From positions 1 to 25,037 of the IMG/VR virus record IMGVR_UViG_3300027721_000069: a DNA stretch of 25,037 nt; one strand, given 5' to 3'. The position numbers and the translations under genes are program-made. This stretch comes from a virus. Shown in pieces: positions 1 through 7,040 of the stretch (positions are counted from its first letter, which is position 1; every line of letters starts with the position of its first letter). The notes under the pieces were generated by a model that was given only the letters and a program-made list of their open reading frames with translations, ran no database searches and had not been told where the DNA came from.

Positions 1-427
1 TCGCCGTAAAAGGCACGAGGATTGATTTTAAGGGCAGGATGGGTGGATATGGGGTATGGATACCAGATTAGGGGCAGGATGGCTTAGAGGGGCATTAGAA
101 TGCGTTCTAGAGGGCATTGGGAGAATGGAGGCAATGGCTGGACTCAGGTTACGTCTGTTTGCACTTGGTTATACTCATTGCAAAGCAGGTTGGAAATGAG
201 GGATGACTGGCTGGGTAGGGAGCAAGGGATAGGGTTGCGGGAATCGCTTGCACTTTCCGAAAGAAAATCTCCACCGCGCTCGACCTTGTTTTACCATGTG
301 CATACGCAACTTGTTACAACATACATAACACCAAATCCAACGGATGTTTGAATTCTATATGGCGTAAGGGATTGCTGGCATTTCGCCCCGAATCCCGGCA
401 ATTTGTGGTAGATTCCGACCAAATTTG

Positions 428-541
428 ACGCGTGTTTTCAACTTTGCGACGCGTGACCCACGCGTGTTTTCAATTCTGCGACGCGTGCCTGACGCGTGTT
501 TTCAATTTCGGGACGCGTGACCCACGCGTGTTTTCGACTTT
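428..541. repeat. 32-bp tandem repeat carrying paired ACGCGTG motifs
   Basis: There are three full units (428-459, 460-491, 492-523) and a partial fourth (524-541). Each unit is ACGCGTG, then 14 bases close to TTTTCAATTYTGCG, then a second ACGCGTG, then four bases (ACCC or CCTG). ACGCGTG begins at 428, 449, 460, 481, 492, 513 and 524, so the palindrome ACGCGT occurs seven times in about 100 bp; elsewhere in the window I noticed it only near 4875. CACGCGTG, an 8-bp palindrome, forms at 459-466 and 523-530. Clustered palindromes at regular spacing look like iterated protein-binding sites (origin iterons, a packaging signal or an operator array). Function is inferred only. Confidence 0.85.
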
Positions 542-553
542 GAATTCCGTGTT

Positions 554-655
554 AAGGGGAAGGGAAGAGAAAGGAAAGGAAGGGAAAGGAACACCGGGGG
601 GGAGGGGGTCGAACTTTCGACGAGCGGGAAAAGCGCGCACGATTAACCACCCTCC
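554..655. other. Purine tract, G-run and potential stem-loop
   Basis: Bases 554-591 are uninterrupted purines on the + strand. A G-rich run (seven Gs, an A, five Gs) follows at 596-608. GGAGGG at 601-606 can pair with CCCTCC at 650-655, enclosing a small hairpin GTCGAA/TTCGAC at 608-621. Possible roles are an RNA structure, a triplex or quadruplex-forming element, or a pausing site. There is no U-run on either side that would make it a standard terminator on the + strand. No known RNA family is recognised. Confidence 0.3.
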
Positions 656-798
656 TAAAAATTATCGAAATTGGGAGTCGTCACAGAACACCCCTAGAAT
701 CGCTTTATACCTAATTCTGGCACTATGTAGCCAAACATACCCCAAAACGCCCTCACGTCGATTCTAAGGGCATTTAAAGCCTATTCCTGCCTGCCTGC

Positions 799-827
799 TT
801 GACAGATTGGTTTCTGTTCCGCAGTCA
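799..827 (+). promoter_or_regulatory. Candidate promoter upstream of the tail genes
   Basis: TTGACA at 799-804 matches the consensus -35 hexamer. No good -10 box follows. The downstream sequence TCCGCAGT at 818-825 recurs as TCCACAGT at the same distance (13 bases) from another TTGACA at 19764, in front of the capsid genes. Because the site lies at the end of the non-coding region, 31 bases before the first tail gene, a promoter role is plausible but unproven. Confidence 0.3.
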
Positions 828-835
828 GTGGTTCT

Positions 836-1099
836 ATGCGTGGAGATTCATATCAATTACAAGGTCAGATGGGTGCAATTACTGCCTCTGGCTCGCAGAC
901 TATCACTGGTAACTTTCGATGGGTGCTTGTTGCAGCGGATGCTGTGATTACGAGCATGACCGGGAACGTCCTCGGTGTTTCGGGTGCTAACCCCAACGTA
1001 TCGCTTGCAGGTATTACTTTGCCTGCTGGGTTTGGATTCGGTGGTAACATCACGAGCATCACGATCACTTCCGGAACTATCTTGGCTTACTACCTGTAA
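836..1099 (+). CDS. Small beta-rich virion-associated protein (hypothetical)
   Basis: This is an 87-aa protein rich in Gly, Thr, Ser, Ala and Ile, with alternating beta-strand-like segments (QTITGNFRWVLVAADAVI, SLAGITLPAGF, ITSITITSGTILAYYL) and no charged domains or membrane span. Small proteins like this are common beside tail and head genes of podovirus-like phages. It resembles the 140-aa protein at 21903-22325 in style, though not clearly in sequence. Its stop codon overlaps the start of the nozzle gene by one base (TAATG), so the two are probably translated together. The start at 836 has no ribosome binding site; an ATG at 869 is an alternative. A small tail or decoration component is the best guess. 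Confidence 0.7.
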   Translation: MRGDSYQLQGQMGAITASGSQTITGNFRWVLVAADAVITSMTGNVLGVSGANPNVSLAGITLPAGFGFGGNITSITITSGTILAYYL

Positions 1100-3531
1100 T
1101 GTCACAATTCGGATCGGGACTGTCTGACCCTATCGGTGACGATGCTGACCGTGGGTTTTATGCTGTGAACCAGAGGCTGCAATTGAATCAGCTTCAGGAG
1201 GGAGAGGTGCGTGAGTCATTGAACGGGCGTATGGAGGGTTACTGGAAGCCTCGTAAGGGGGTTCTGAGCCTGACTACGGCACTTACCACGGGACAGGTTC
1301 CCTTGCAGTTGCCATTCTACCTGATCGACAGTCCGAAGACGATCTCGGCCACCACAGTCCCATCAACAGGAACCATCCGTATTACGGTTACGTCCCACGG
1401 GTTTGAGGCTGGATCTTCCGGCTGGGCTACCATATCGGGATTGGATGCTGCATTGAACGGTAGTTACCTTTTGACGTATCACGATGCCAATACCCTACAA
1501 TATACGGTTGCTGGAATTACATCGGTTACCGATGGGGTTGGAACACTCTCCCAGATGCAGATCAATGACGTGGCAAACGCCAACGTGAGGGCATCTTGCT
1601 TGTTCAGCGATCCAAACACGAACAACAAGGAATACATCATCGTGGCGATGGATACCGTTGCCAAGAGGATCGACCTAGAGACCTTTGCCATCACAGATAT
1701 CCCCTACTCATCGGGTCAGTCAGTCGGTGACAACAGCGACATGATTCAGGTCTTCGACAAGGTCATGCTGTTCCGCGCCGGGCAGCAGGCACTTGAGTGG
1801 TATCCTCAAGGAAGACCTATCCTGTCAGCATCCCAGTCTGGGACGACTACCGTGACGATGTCGGTGCGTGAGCATGGACTTGTGGCTGGGACTAGCATCA
1901 CAATTGCAGGATTGACTGGTGGCACACCTGCCAATGGCACTTTCGCTGTAGCGTCCGTGGTCGATAAGGACACCTTTACATACGTCTTTACGACCAGCCA
2001 GACCGTGACCTTCGGGGTAACCTCGGCAACGGTATCTGATGGCTTTACCCTTTCACCCGGCGGACCATACACCCAGCCACAAACCTTCAATATCACCGCT
2101 AAGGATGTGGATGTAGTTGATGGACTTGTGACTGCGACGGTCGCAGGCAATACTACAATCCAAGCTGGGGACACAATCGTAGTCCGACAGTCACCGACTA
2201 CCGACTTCCAATCGATGGTTGGAAACGAATACCAAGTAACAGAAGCCACCACCACCACTATCAAGTGGTATGCTCCCGTTGGCAACTATAACACATCCTC
2301 GTCAGACATCTTTGAATTTGGTGGCAGGTTCAGCGTTGGTGGAGGTTTCATGCATCAACCTGCAGCTCCGTGGGGAATTCACTTCCAAAGAAGGATTTGG
2401 GTTCCATACCTTTACGATCAATCAGGAACGTATAACGCTCCAACATATACTAGCCGGAAGATCACGGATGAGATCGCGGTATCTGATATCCTCGATACCA
2501 CGACCTTCGACCAAATCGAGAACCAGTTCCGTATCAGTGGTGGAACCGCAGACTATGTCGTCGGGATGCACGGATTCTACGATGACGCGCTCATCGTATT
2601 GAATAGAAATAGCCTTCATTCCGTAAAGGGAACCGTAGGAAGCCTTCTTGATGTCCAAGTTAAGGAGTTAACTTCCGAGGTTGGGTGCTTGGCTCGCAAG
2701 TCCGTAGTAATGCGTGGCAATACGATGATGTTCCTATCCGACGATGGGGTCTATTCACTTGAGTTCCTTAACGATTATAACCTCCGAGGTTCGGATGAGC
2801 CGATTTCCAAGAATATCCAGCCCTATATTGACCGAATCAACAAGGATTACGCGGCAGAAGCTGTTGGCATCTTGTTCGATAACCGATATTACCTTGCCTT
2901 GGCACTCGATTCCGAGGCCGGAGCCAACGATGCGCGTGGGAACAACTCCGTGATTGTCTATAATTTCAAAAACAAAGGCTGGGAATCACTCGATACATAT
3001 GGAGATCCCGCATTCTTAATCAAAAACTTCATGACTGGTTCGGCTGGAGTAAGAAATAACCTTTATGCTATCACCCAAAACGGTGGTTTACATCAAATCG
3101 ATGCAGTTGAAACATCTACTGATCGGCTTAACGTATCGAACATTGGTGGATCACTTGTAACACCGATAATCAATGCATCATTGACGACCAGAGGTTACGA
3201 TTTTAAGACTATTGATCGCAAAAGGTTCACAGATGCCCAGATCAATATGCAAAACCTTGCTGGAGACACAGGGGAATACAATATCGCATTCGCCACAGAA
3301 GACCCCGACAATGCAGTTCCTATCGGAACCACTACACAGTTTCTCGGTGGCAATGTGTTATCTCCAAGTTCAGCGAATGAGGCTGAAACCGCCAGCATTA
3401 GATGCAGATTGGCTGGAGTCAGAGGCTACACAGGAACCCTCATCTTGACACGAACCATTGGTTCACCCAAGATCAACTCCATTAAGGTCGCAGCATCAAT
3501 CACAAACAGACAAATCATCTCACAACAATAG
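1099..3531 (+). CDS. Tail nozzle / hub beta-propeller protein (tail tubular protein B-like)
   Basis: This 810-aa protein is likely the distal tube or nozzle of a short tail. The N-terminus (residues 1-75) has the pattern seen in such proteins, with YAVNQRLQLNQLQEGEV followed by NGRMEGYWKPRKG. Residues about 82-152, 240-316 and 334-394 look like three related small beta-sandwich modules inserted into the body. The first two share the pattern hGl.aG..itI.Gl...nG.y.v....d..Tf.yt. The rest (about 420-700) has repeated propeller-like blades, including DDALIVLNRNSLHSVKG, MMFLSDDGVYSLE, YYLALALDSE and NNSVIVYNFKNKGWESLD. It lies between a one-base-overlapping small gene and a fibre gene, matching a tail assignment. 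Assignment comes from motif pattern and context; the inserted modules are unusual enough to note. Confidence 0.75.
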   Translation: MSQFGSGLSDPIGDDADRGFYAVNQRLQLNQLQEGEVRESLNGRMEGYWKPRKGVLSLTTALTTGQVPLQLPFYLIDSPKTISATTVPSTGTIRITVTSHGFEAGSSGWATISGLDAALNGSYLLTYHDANTLQYTVAGITSVTDGVGTLSQMQINDVANANVRASCLFSDPNTNNKEYIIVAMDTVAKRIDLETFAITDIPYSSGQSVGDNSDMIQVFDKVMLFRAGQQALEWYPQGRPILSASQSGTTTVTMSVREHGLVAGTSITIAGLTGGTPANGTFAVASVVDKDTFTYVFTTSQTVTFGVTSATVSDGFTLSPGGPYTQPQTFNITAKDVDVVDGLVTATVAGNTTIQAGDTIVVRQSPTTDFQSMVGNEYQVTEATTTTIKWYAPVGNYNTSSSDIFEFGGRFSVGGGFMHQPAAPWGIHFQRRIWVPYLYDQSGTYNAPTYTSRKITDEIAVSDILDTTTFDQIENQFRISGGTADYVVGMHGFYDDALIVLNRNSLHSVKGTVGSLLDVQVKELTSEVGCLARKSVVMRGNTMMFLSDDGVYSLEFLNDYNLRGSDEPISKNIQPYIDRINKDYAAEAVGILFDNRYYLALALDSEAGANDARGNNSVIVYNFKNKGWESLDTYGDPAFLIKNFMTGSAGVRNNLYAITQNGGLHQIDAVETSTDRLNVSNIGGSLVTPIINASLTTRGYDFKTIDRKRFTDAQINMQNLAGDTGEYNIAFATEDPDNAVPIGTTTQFLGGNVLSPSSANEAETASIRCRLAGVRGYTGTLILTRTIGSPKINSIKVAASITNRQIISQQ

Positions 3532-3534
3532 GCC

Positions 3535-4332
3535 ATGGGCGCAATTGATACCACATACACATTCACAGCTACTGACACGATCACTAGCACGAAGATGAAC
3601 AACATCATCGACGAGACCACAATTACCTCGGATGCCATTTCCGGCACTACGCTTGAGGTAACTGGGACTGGTAAGCTCAAGGTTCGCGCACAGGGGATCA
3701 CATCCAACGAACTAGCTACAGGTGCGGTAACAACAACTGCCATTACAGCGGGATCAGTAACACCAACAAAACTTTCAACCAATGGACCGAGCTGGACAAG
3801 CACGGCAACTGGGGGGGTATTCGGTGTCCCTCAAAGTGGGGTTGAGCTAGGAACAGGAACTGTTTCAAACTTCGGATGCTTCGTTGACTTCCATTCCGCA
3901 GCAACACCTACCGACTTTGAGTGTAGAGTAGTGCGAGATGGTGGTGCAAATGGCAACTTTAACGTAATCAACACAGGAACTGGTGCTATTTCACTATCTT
4001 CCGCTGGCGGGGTAACCTTTGGATCTGCTAACATGCCAACTCCTGCTGGAAATGCTCCGATTTACGGATGCAGGGCATGGGGTGTTGTAAACATCGCTAC
4101 ATCAAGGCCTGTTGTATCTGGAGCAAATATTGCATCAGTTTCAAAAATTGATACAGAACATACACAGGTTAATTTCTCAACCGCTATGCAGACTGGGTAT
4201 GCTGTAAGTGGATGCGTATTGAATGACGCAAATCTTGAATTTGCCACATACGACCATCAAACAACTGGATTTAAGATAAGGCACTCCACGGAGGGTCCCG
4301 GAAGATTCGTGCAATTTATGGTCATTCATTAA
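3535..4332 (+). CDS. Tail fibre / appendage protein, probable receptor-binding
   Basis: This 265-aa protein begins three bases after the nozzle gene. The N-terminal half is a Thr/Ser/Ile-rich repetitive stalk with phrases typical of phage fibres (ITSNELATGAVTTTAITAGSVTPTKLS). A middle segment (about 90-165) is beta-rich, and the C-terminal domain starts near PIYGCRAWGVVN (about residue 178) and ends in RFVQFMVIH. Such a C-terminal head after a stalk is common in short phage fibres and often contacts the host surface. The position next to the nozzle supports a fibre attached to the tail. The exact receptor role is inferred. Confidence 0.7.
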   Translation: MGAIDTTYTFTATDTITSTKMNNIIDETTITSDAISGTTLEVTGTGKLKVRAQGITSNELATGAVTTTAITAGSVTPTKLSTNGPSWTSTATGGVFGVPQSGVELGTGTVSNFGCFVDFHSAATPTDFECRVVRDGGANGNFNVINTGTGAISLSSAGGVTFGSANMPTPAGNAPIYGCRAWGVVNIATSRPVVSGANIASVSKIDTEHTQVNFSTAMQTGYAVSGCVLNDANLEFATYDHQTTGFKIRHSTEGPGRFVQFMVIH

Positions 4333-4665
4333 ATGAACCGACACCTAGCAACCGCACTTACAATTTATGAATCAAACAACATTGACTTGCAATCACTTAT
4401 CGGTTGGCATTTGTCTTATGGTATGGTTCTTTCGACTTCAAATGTTTTTGCATTATGTTTCCACTCGCACAGTGATGATCCTGAAAAAGCAATTGCTTTT
4501 GAACATTCCGACACGCTTTACGTTACCATGTGCTGCGGGGATATGCTTAGTGGACTGCAACTTTTTAAAGATGATTACGAATACATTTCATTCAGTCGTG
4601 ACTTTAAGGGGTCAGAACGTAATCGCTTACTAAAAATGCAAACATTTTACTCTAAACTACGATAA
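4333..4665 (+). CDS. Conserved small phage protein of unknown function
   Basis: This 110-aa soluble protein follows directly after the fibre stop codon, with no gap. It contains YGMVLSTSNVFALCF, a central CCGDM motif (about residues 69-73), and a C-terminal ISFSRDFKGSERNRL...F. I recognise the general pattern (a 'vfStp..f' strand, then 'a.GdM', then 'R..kg.r...tF') from small proteins found in tail regions of podovirus-like phages. None has a function known to me. Base composition turns noticeably AT-rich here and stays so through the following genes, suggesting a module boundary. Confidence 0.65.
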   Translation: MNRHLATALTIYESNNIDLQSLIGWHLSYGMVLSTSNVFALCFHSHSDDPEKAIAFEHSDTLYVTMCCGDMLSGLQLFKDDYEYISFSRDFKGSERNRLLKMQTFYSKLR

Positions 4666-4669
4666 CACA

Positions 4670-5548
4670 ATGGGAAGTAAACCTAAATCAATTCAAGCTC
4701 CACAAATAGATATTGGAAAAGATATTCAGCAATACGTTTCTGGAATGTCGGCAGCATTGCCACAAATACTTTCGCAAGAGCAACAGTTCCGCCCTCAGTT
4801 TCAAGGCCTAAATCTTGGTGATATTCAATCGTTCCTCAGTGGGACAGGTGGACAACAAGGAATCTTTAGGCTTACGCGTGAAGCAGCCCAGCAAGCTGGT
4901 ATGGGCTTGGGTGAAGCTCGCGGGGCAGAACTTGGTCAGATGACTGGTCAAGCAGGACTTACCCGTGGCTTAATGGAGGCATTGTCGCCAGAACAAGCAG
5001 GTATTGTGCAGAGCTTTAATGAAGAAGCTCAAAGGGCATTAGCAGCATCTCAACGGATTAGCCCAGAAGAACAACGCGGGTATCAACAAACAGCGCGTGA
5101 GGCTGCCTCTGCAGCTGGTCGATTGGGAGGTAATGCTGCGATTGCTTCTGAAATTATGGGGCGTGAAAATGTATTTGCTCGCAAACGTGCCGAAGCAGCA
5201 CAAGCAGGGCAAAACGCTTATAGTTTAGCACAAGGATTTTACACACAACCGGGTCTTGCTCTTTTGGGTTCCACTCCCCTATCTTACCAACAAGGGCAAC
5301 AGTTTATCAATACAGGTCTTGGTTCGATTGGTGCAGGAACTCCACAGTTGTTTGATACTTCTGCTGCGCTTAATATTGGTGCAGCACAGCGTTCCAATCA
5401 ACTTGCTGCTGCGCAAGCTAACGCACAAGCTAAGGCTTCTCGCAGCTCAGGAATTATGGGTGCGCTTGGGAGTATTGGAGGGAGTATAGTAGGTGGGCCT
5501 ATTGGCGGTGCTATCGGCGGGTCTATCGGTGGAATGTTTGGAAAATAA
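4670..5548 (+). CDS. Internal virion / DNA-ejection protein with C-terminal glycine zipper
   Basis: This 292-aa protein is rich in Ala, Gln and Gly and predicted largely helical. The N-terminus (MGSKPKSIQAPQ) and the central Ala/Gln-rich helices resemble internal core proteins of T7-like phages. The C-terminal 30 residues are a glycine zipper (GSIGGSIVGGPIGGAIGG), a pattern that inserts into or crosses membranes. Such proteins are carried in the virion and help build the conduit through the cell envelope for DNA entry. The gene opens a run of three virion-type genes before the giant protein. Family assignment rests on composition, the zipper and context, not on a strong motif. Confidence 0.65.
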   Translation: MGSKPKSIQAPQIDIGKDIQQYVSGMSAALPQILSQEQQFRPQFQGLNLGDIQSFLSGTGGQQGIFRLTREAAQQAGMGLGEARGAELGQMTGQAGLTRGLMEALSPEQAGIVQSFNEEAQRALAASQRISPEEQRGYQQTAREAASAAGRLGGNAAIASEIMGRENVFARKRAEAAQAGQNAYSLAQGFYTQPGLALLGSTPLSYQQGQQFINTGLGSIGAGTPQLFDTSAALNIGAAQRSNQLAAAQANAQAKASRSSGIMGALGSIGGSIVGGPIGGAIGGSIGGMFGK

Positions 5549-5557
5549 CTTAACAAT

Positions 5558-6037
5558 ATGGCAATTTACGGAAGAGGACAAATGCTTGGTTCAGGGATCA
5601 ACCCTGAGTCATTTAAACAAGATTACAGCGGGTTTGCTAATGCTGCTGCTACTCAAGCACAAGGGTTAGCTAACCTTGGTGCTACTATTGGAGGAACAAT
5701 TGCTCAAGCTGGAGATTACTTCAAAGAGCAAAAAGAGAAAGCTAAATCAGTAGATACCGCAAGCCGTATCGCTGGATTGATTTCATCTAAGGCTCCAGAC
5801 TTGATCCCCGGCATCGGTGAATTGAAGAATGTTCTGGACGATCAGGAGATCCCATTGTCCGAGCGTATTGCTGCTGCTGAATCATTGTTTGGCATGATGA
5901 ATACTGGATTTGAGGTTAATAAGATAATCAACCAAAACAAGCTCATGGAGATGCAGATGCAACAAGCAAGTGCTACGCAAGGTCCTGCAACCAAAGCTGA
6001 CGACAGAAGTCGATTTGTTATTCCTCCATCACAGTAA
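5558..6037 (+). CDS. Probable internal virion protein
   Basis: This 159-aa protein starts MAIYGRGQMLGSGI, has a short Ala/Gly-rich helix (NAAATQAQGLANLGATIGGTIAQAG, broken here only by description), then charged helices and a Gln/Met-rich tail (LMEMQMQQ). The helical, Ala-rich build and its position between two other candidate ejection proteins suggest a minor internal virion component. The start is preceded by CTTAACAAT with no ribosome binding site. No catalytic motif is visible, and a chaperone or assembly factor is an alternative. Confidence 0.55.
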   Translation: MAIYGRGQMLGSGINPESFKQDYSGFANAAATQAQGLANLGATIGGTIAQAGDYFKEQKEKAKSVDTASRIAGLISSKAPDLIPGIGELKNVLDDQEIPLSERIAAAESLFGMMNTGFEVNKIINQNKLMEMQMQQASATQGPATKADDRSRFVIPPSQ

Positions 6038-6043
6038 TATATT

Positions 6044-6991
6044 ATGAAACCAGAGGATTATTTCCAACCCGGATCTGTGCCATTTATTCAAGCACAAGAA
6101 GCAATTAATGTCATCAACGCGGCAAAAGCTGCTGGATTGCCACAAGCAGAACAGTATGAAAAATCTTTTATGTCATCTCTTGACATCGTAAGAAAAAATA
6201 ATGACTGGAGTGGATTTGACGCAAACAGGCAAGCTATTGCTGGATTAGCACCTCAAATCAATGCTGTTGCACAACAGAATACAAAAACAAACGATTTAGT
6301 TTCATCGATTAATAACGCATTAGCAATAGGGCAGGAATATGGAACTCAATATTCACCAGAATCATCCACTCGAATTGAGCAGGCATTAGTATCAAAAGAT
6401 CCAGCATTGCTTGAAAACACATTGAAGTTTATCAATGATACCAATGAAGGGGCAAAATCAATCAAGACTGAAGCAGAAAAACTTAAACTGCAAGAAAACA
6501 TAAAATCAGAAGCAAAGCAGAAAGAGTCTGCCGTTGCAACTTCTGCAGCTATAGATAAATCTGTTCAATTTATAGGTCTTCTTGATAAATTAGAAAAACA
6601 TAAAGGATTTGATAACCTATTTGGGACTAATGTTGGAATTCCAACATGGGTTGCTGGATCTGATGCTGCCGATGCAAAAGTTCTATTTAATCAAATTGAT
6701 GCTAAGGGTTTCATGGAGGCAATTAAAGACATGAAAGGAATGGGGGCATTAAGTAATGCTGAAGGTGAAAAAGCATCTGCTGCGTTCCTTGGTCTCAATC
6801 CAAGTATGTCTGAAGATGCGGCCAGAGAATCTATTAATGAAGCTAAAAAGATTATCAAGAAGGGGATTGAAAGATATAATGAATCTACTGGGTCAAGTAT
6901 TGAAATCCCAACAGCAAAACCGCCAGAAGCAAAAACACAAGATGATCTAAATAGAGAGATGAATAGCTACTTCAATAAAGTTATTCAGTAA
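6044..6991 (+). CDS. Probable internal virion / ejection protein
   Basis: This 315-aa protein is helical, rich in Lys, Ala, Asn and Gln, and encoded by AT-rich DNA. A long charged helix (about residues 145-180) may be a coiled coil. It is followed by a more conserved-looking block with GFDNLFGTNVGIPTW, DAKVLFNQIDAKGF and MKGMGALSNAEGEKA. I associate that block (a G.sn..G segment, then an 'a.f...id.l.g..f' helix, then 'lkG.GaLsd.EG...') with virion or ejection proteins of many tailed phages. The last 30 residues are Pro/Lys-rich and probably disordered. A 49-base AT-rich gap separates it from the giant gene. Confidence 0.55.
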   Translation: MKPEDYFQPGSVPFIQAQEAINVINAAKAAGLPQAEQYEKSFMSSLDIVRKNNDWSGFDANRQAIAGLAPQINAVAQQNTKTNDLVSSINNALAIGQEYGTQYSPESSTRIEQALVSKDPALLENTLKFINDTNEGAKSIKTEAEKLKLQENIKSEAKQKESAVATSAAIDKSVQFIGLLDKLEKHKGFDNLFGTNVGIPTWVAGSDAADAKVLFNQIDAKGFMEAIKDMKGMGALSNAEGEKASAAFLGLNPSMSEDAARESINEAKKIIKKGIERYNESTGSSIEIPTAKPPEAKTQDDLNREMNSYFNKVIQ

Positions 6992-7040
6992 TTCTTGTTT
7001 ATTAGTTTGTTTTATATAAGGCCTTAAACCATTCCATTAA

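Larger units (their letters stand above)
1..835. other. Non-coding region upstream of the tail gene block
   Basis: This is the only stretch longer than 300 bases without a credible gene. Two open frames occur (100-351 and 432-767), but neither resembles a protein; the second starts inside the tandem repeat. The first 120 bases carry imperfect direct repeats about 40 bp apart: GGGCAGGATGG at 32-42 and 72-82, with a degraded AGGGCATTGG at 111-120. A 32-bp tandem repeat lies at 428-541, a purine tract at 554-591 and a G-run with a possible hairpin at 596-655. A weak 7-bp hairpin (TTGCTGG/CCGGCAA) lies near 372-402. The region looks like a control or genome-maintenance segment, such as a late promoter, origin or packaging region, but nothing identifies which. 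No tRNA was found. Confidence 0.6.

Noticed and set aside
100-351. 83-codon + frame in the non-coding region
   Set aside because: No motif, no leader signal, and composition unlike the neighbouring genes.
428-541. CRISPR array
   Set aside because: Units are directly adjacent with no unique spacers; each interval between motifs repeats too.
596-660. tRNA on the minus strand
   Set aside because: GGAGGG and CCCTCC could form an acceptor-like stem and GTTCGAC resembles a T loop, but no proper T stem, D arm or anticodon arm can be drawn.
432-767. 111-codon + frame in the non-coding region
   Set aside because: It begins inside the 32-bp tandem repeat and runs through the purine tract, so the protein merely reflects repeats.
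1806-2285. 159-codon minus-strand frame opposite the nozzle gene
   Set aside because: Val/Thr/Pro-rich shadow protein with no motif; the sense strand has the recognisable domains.
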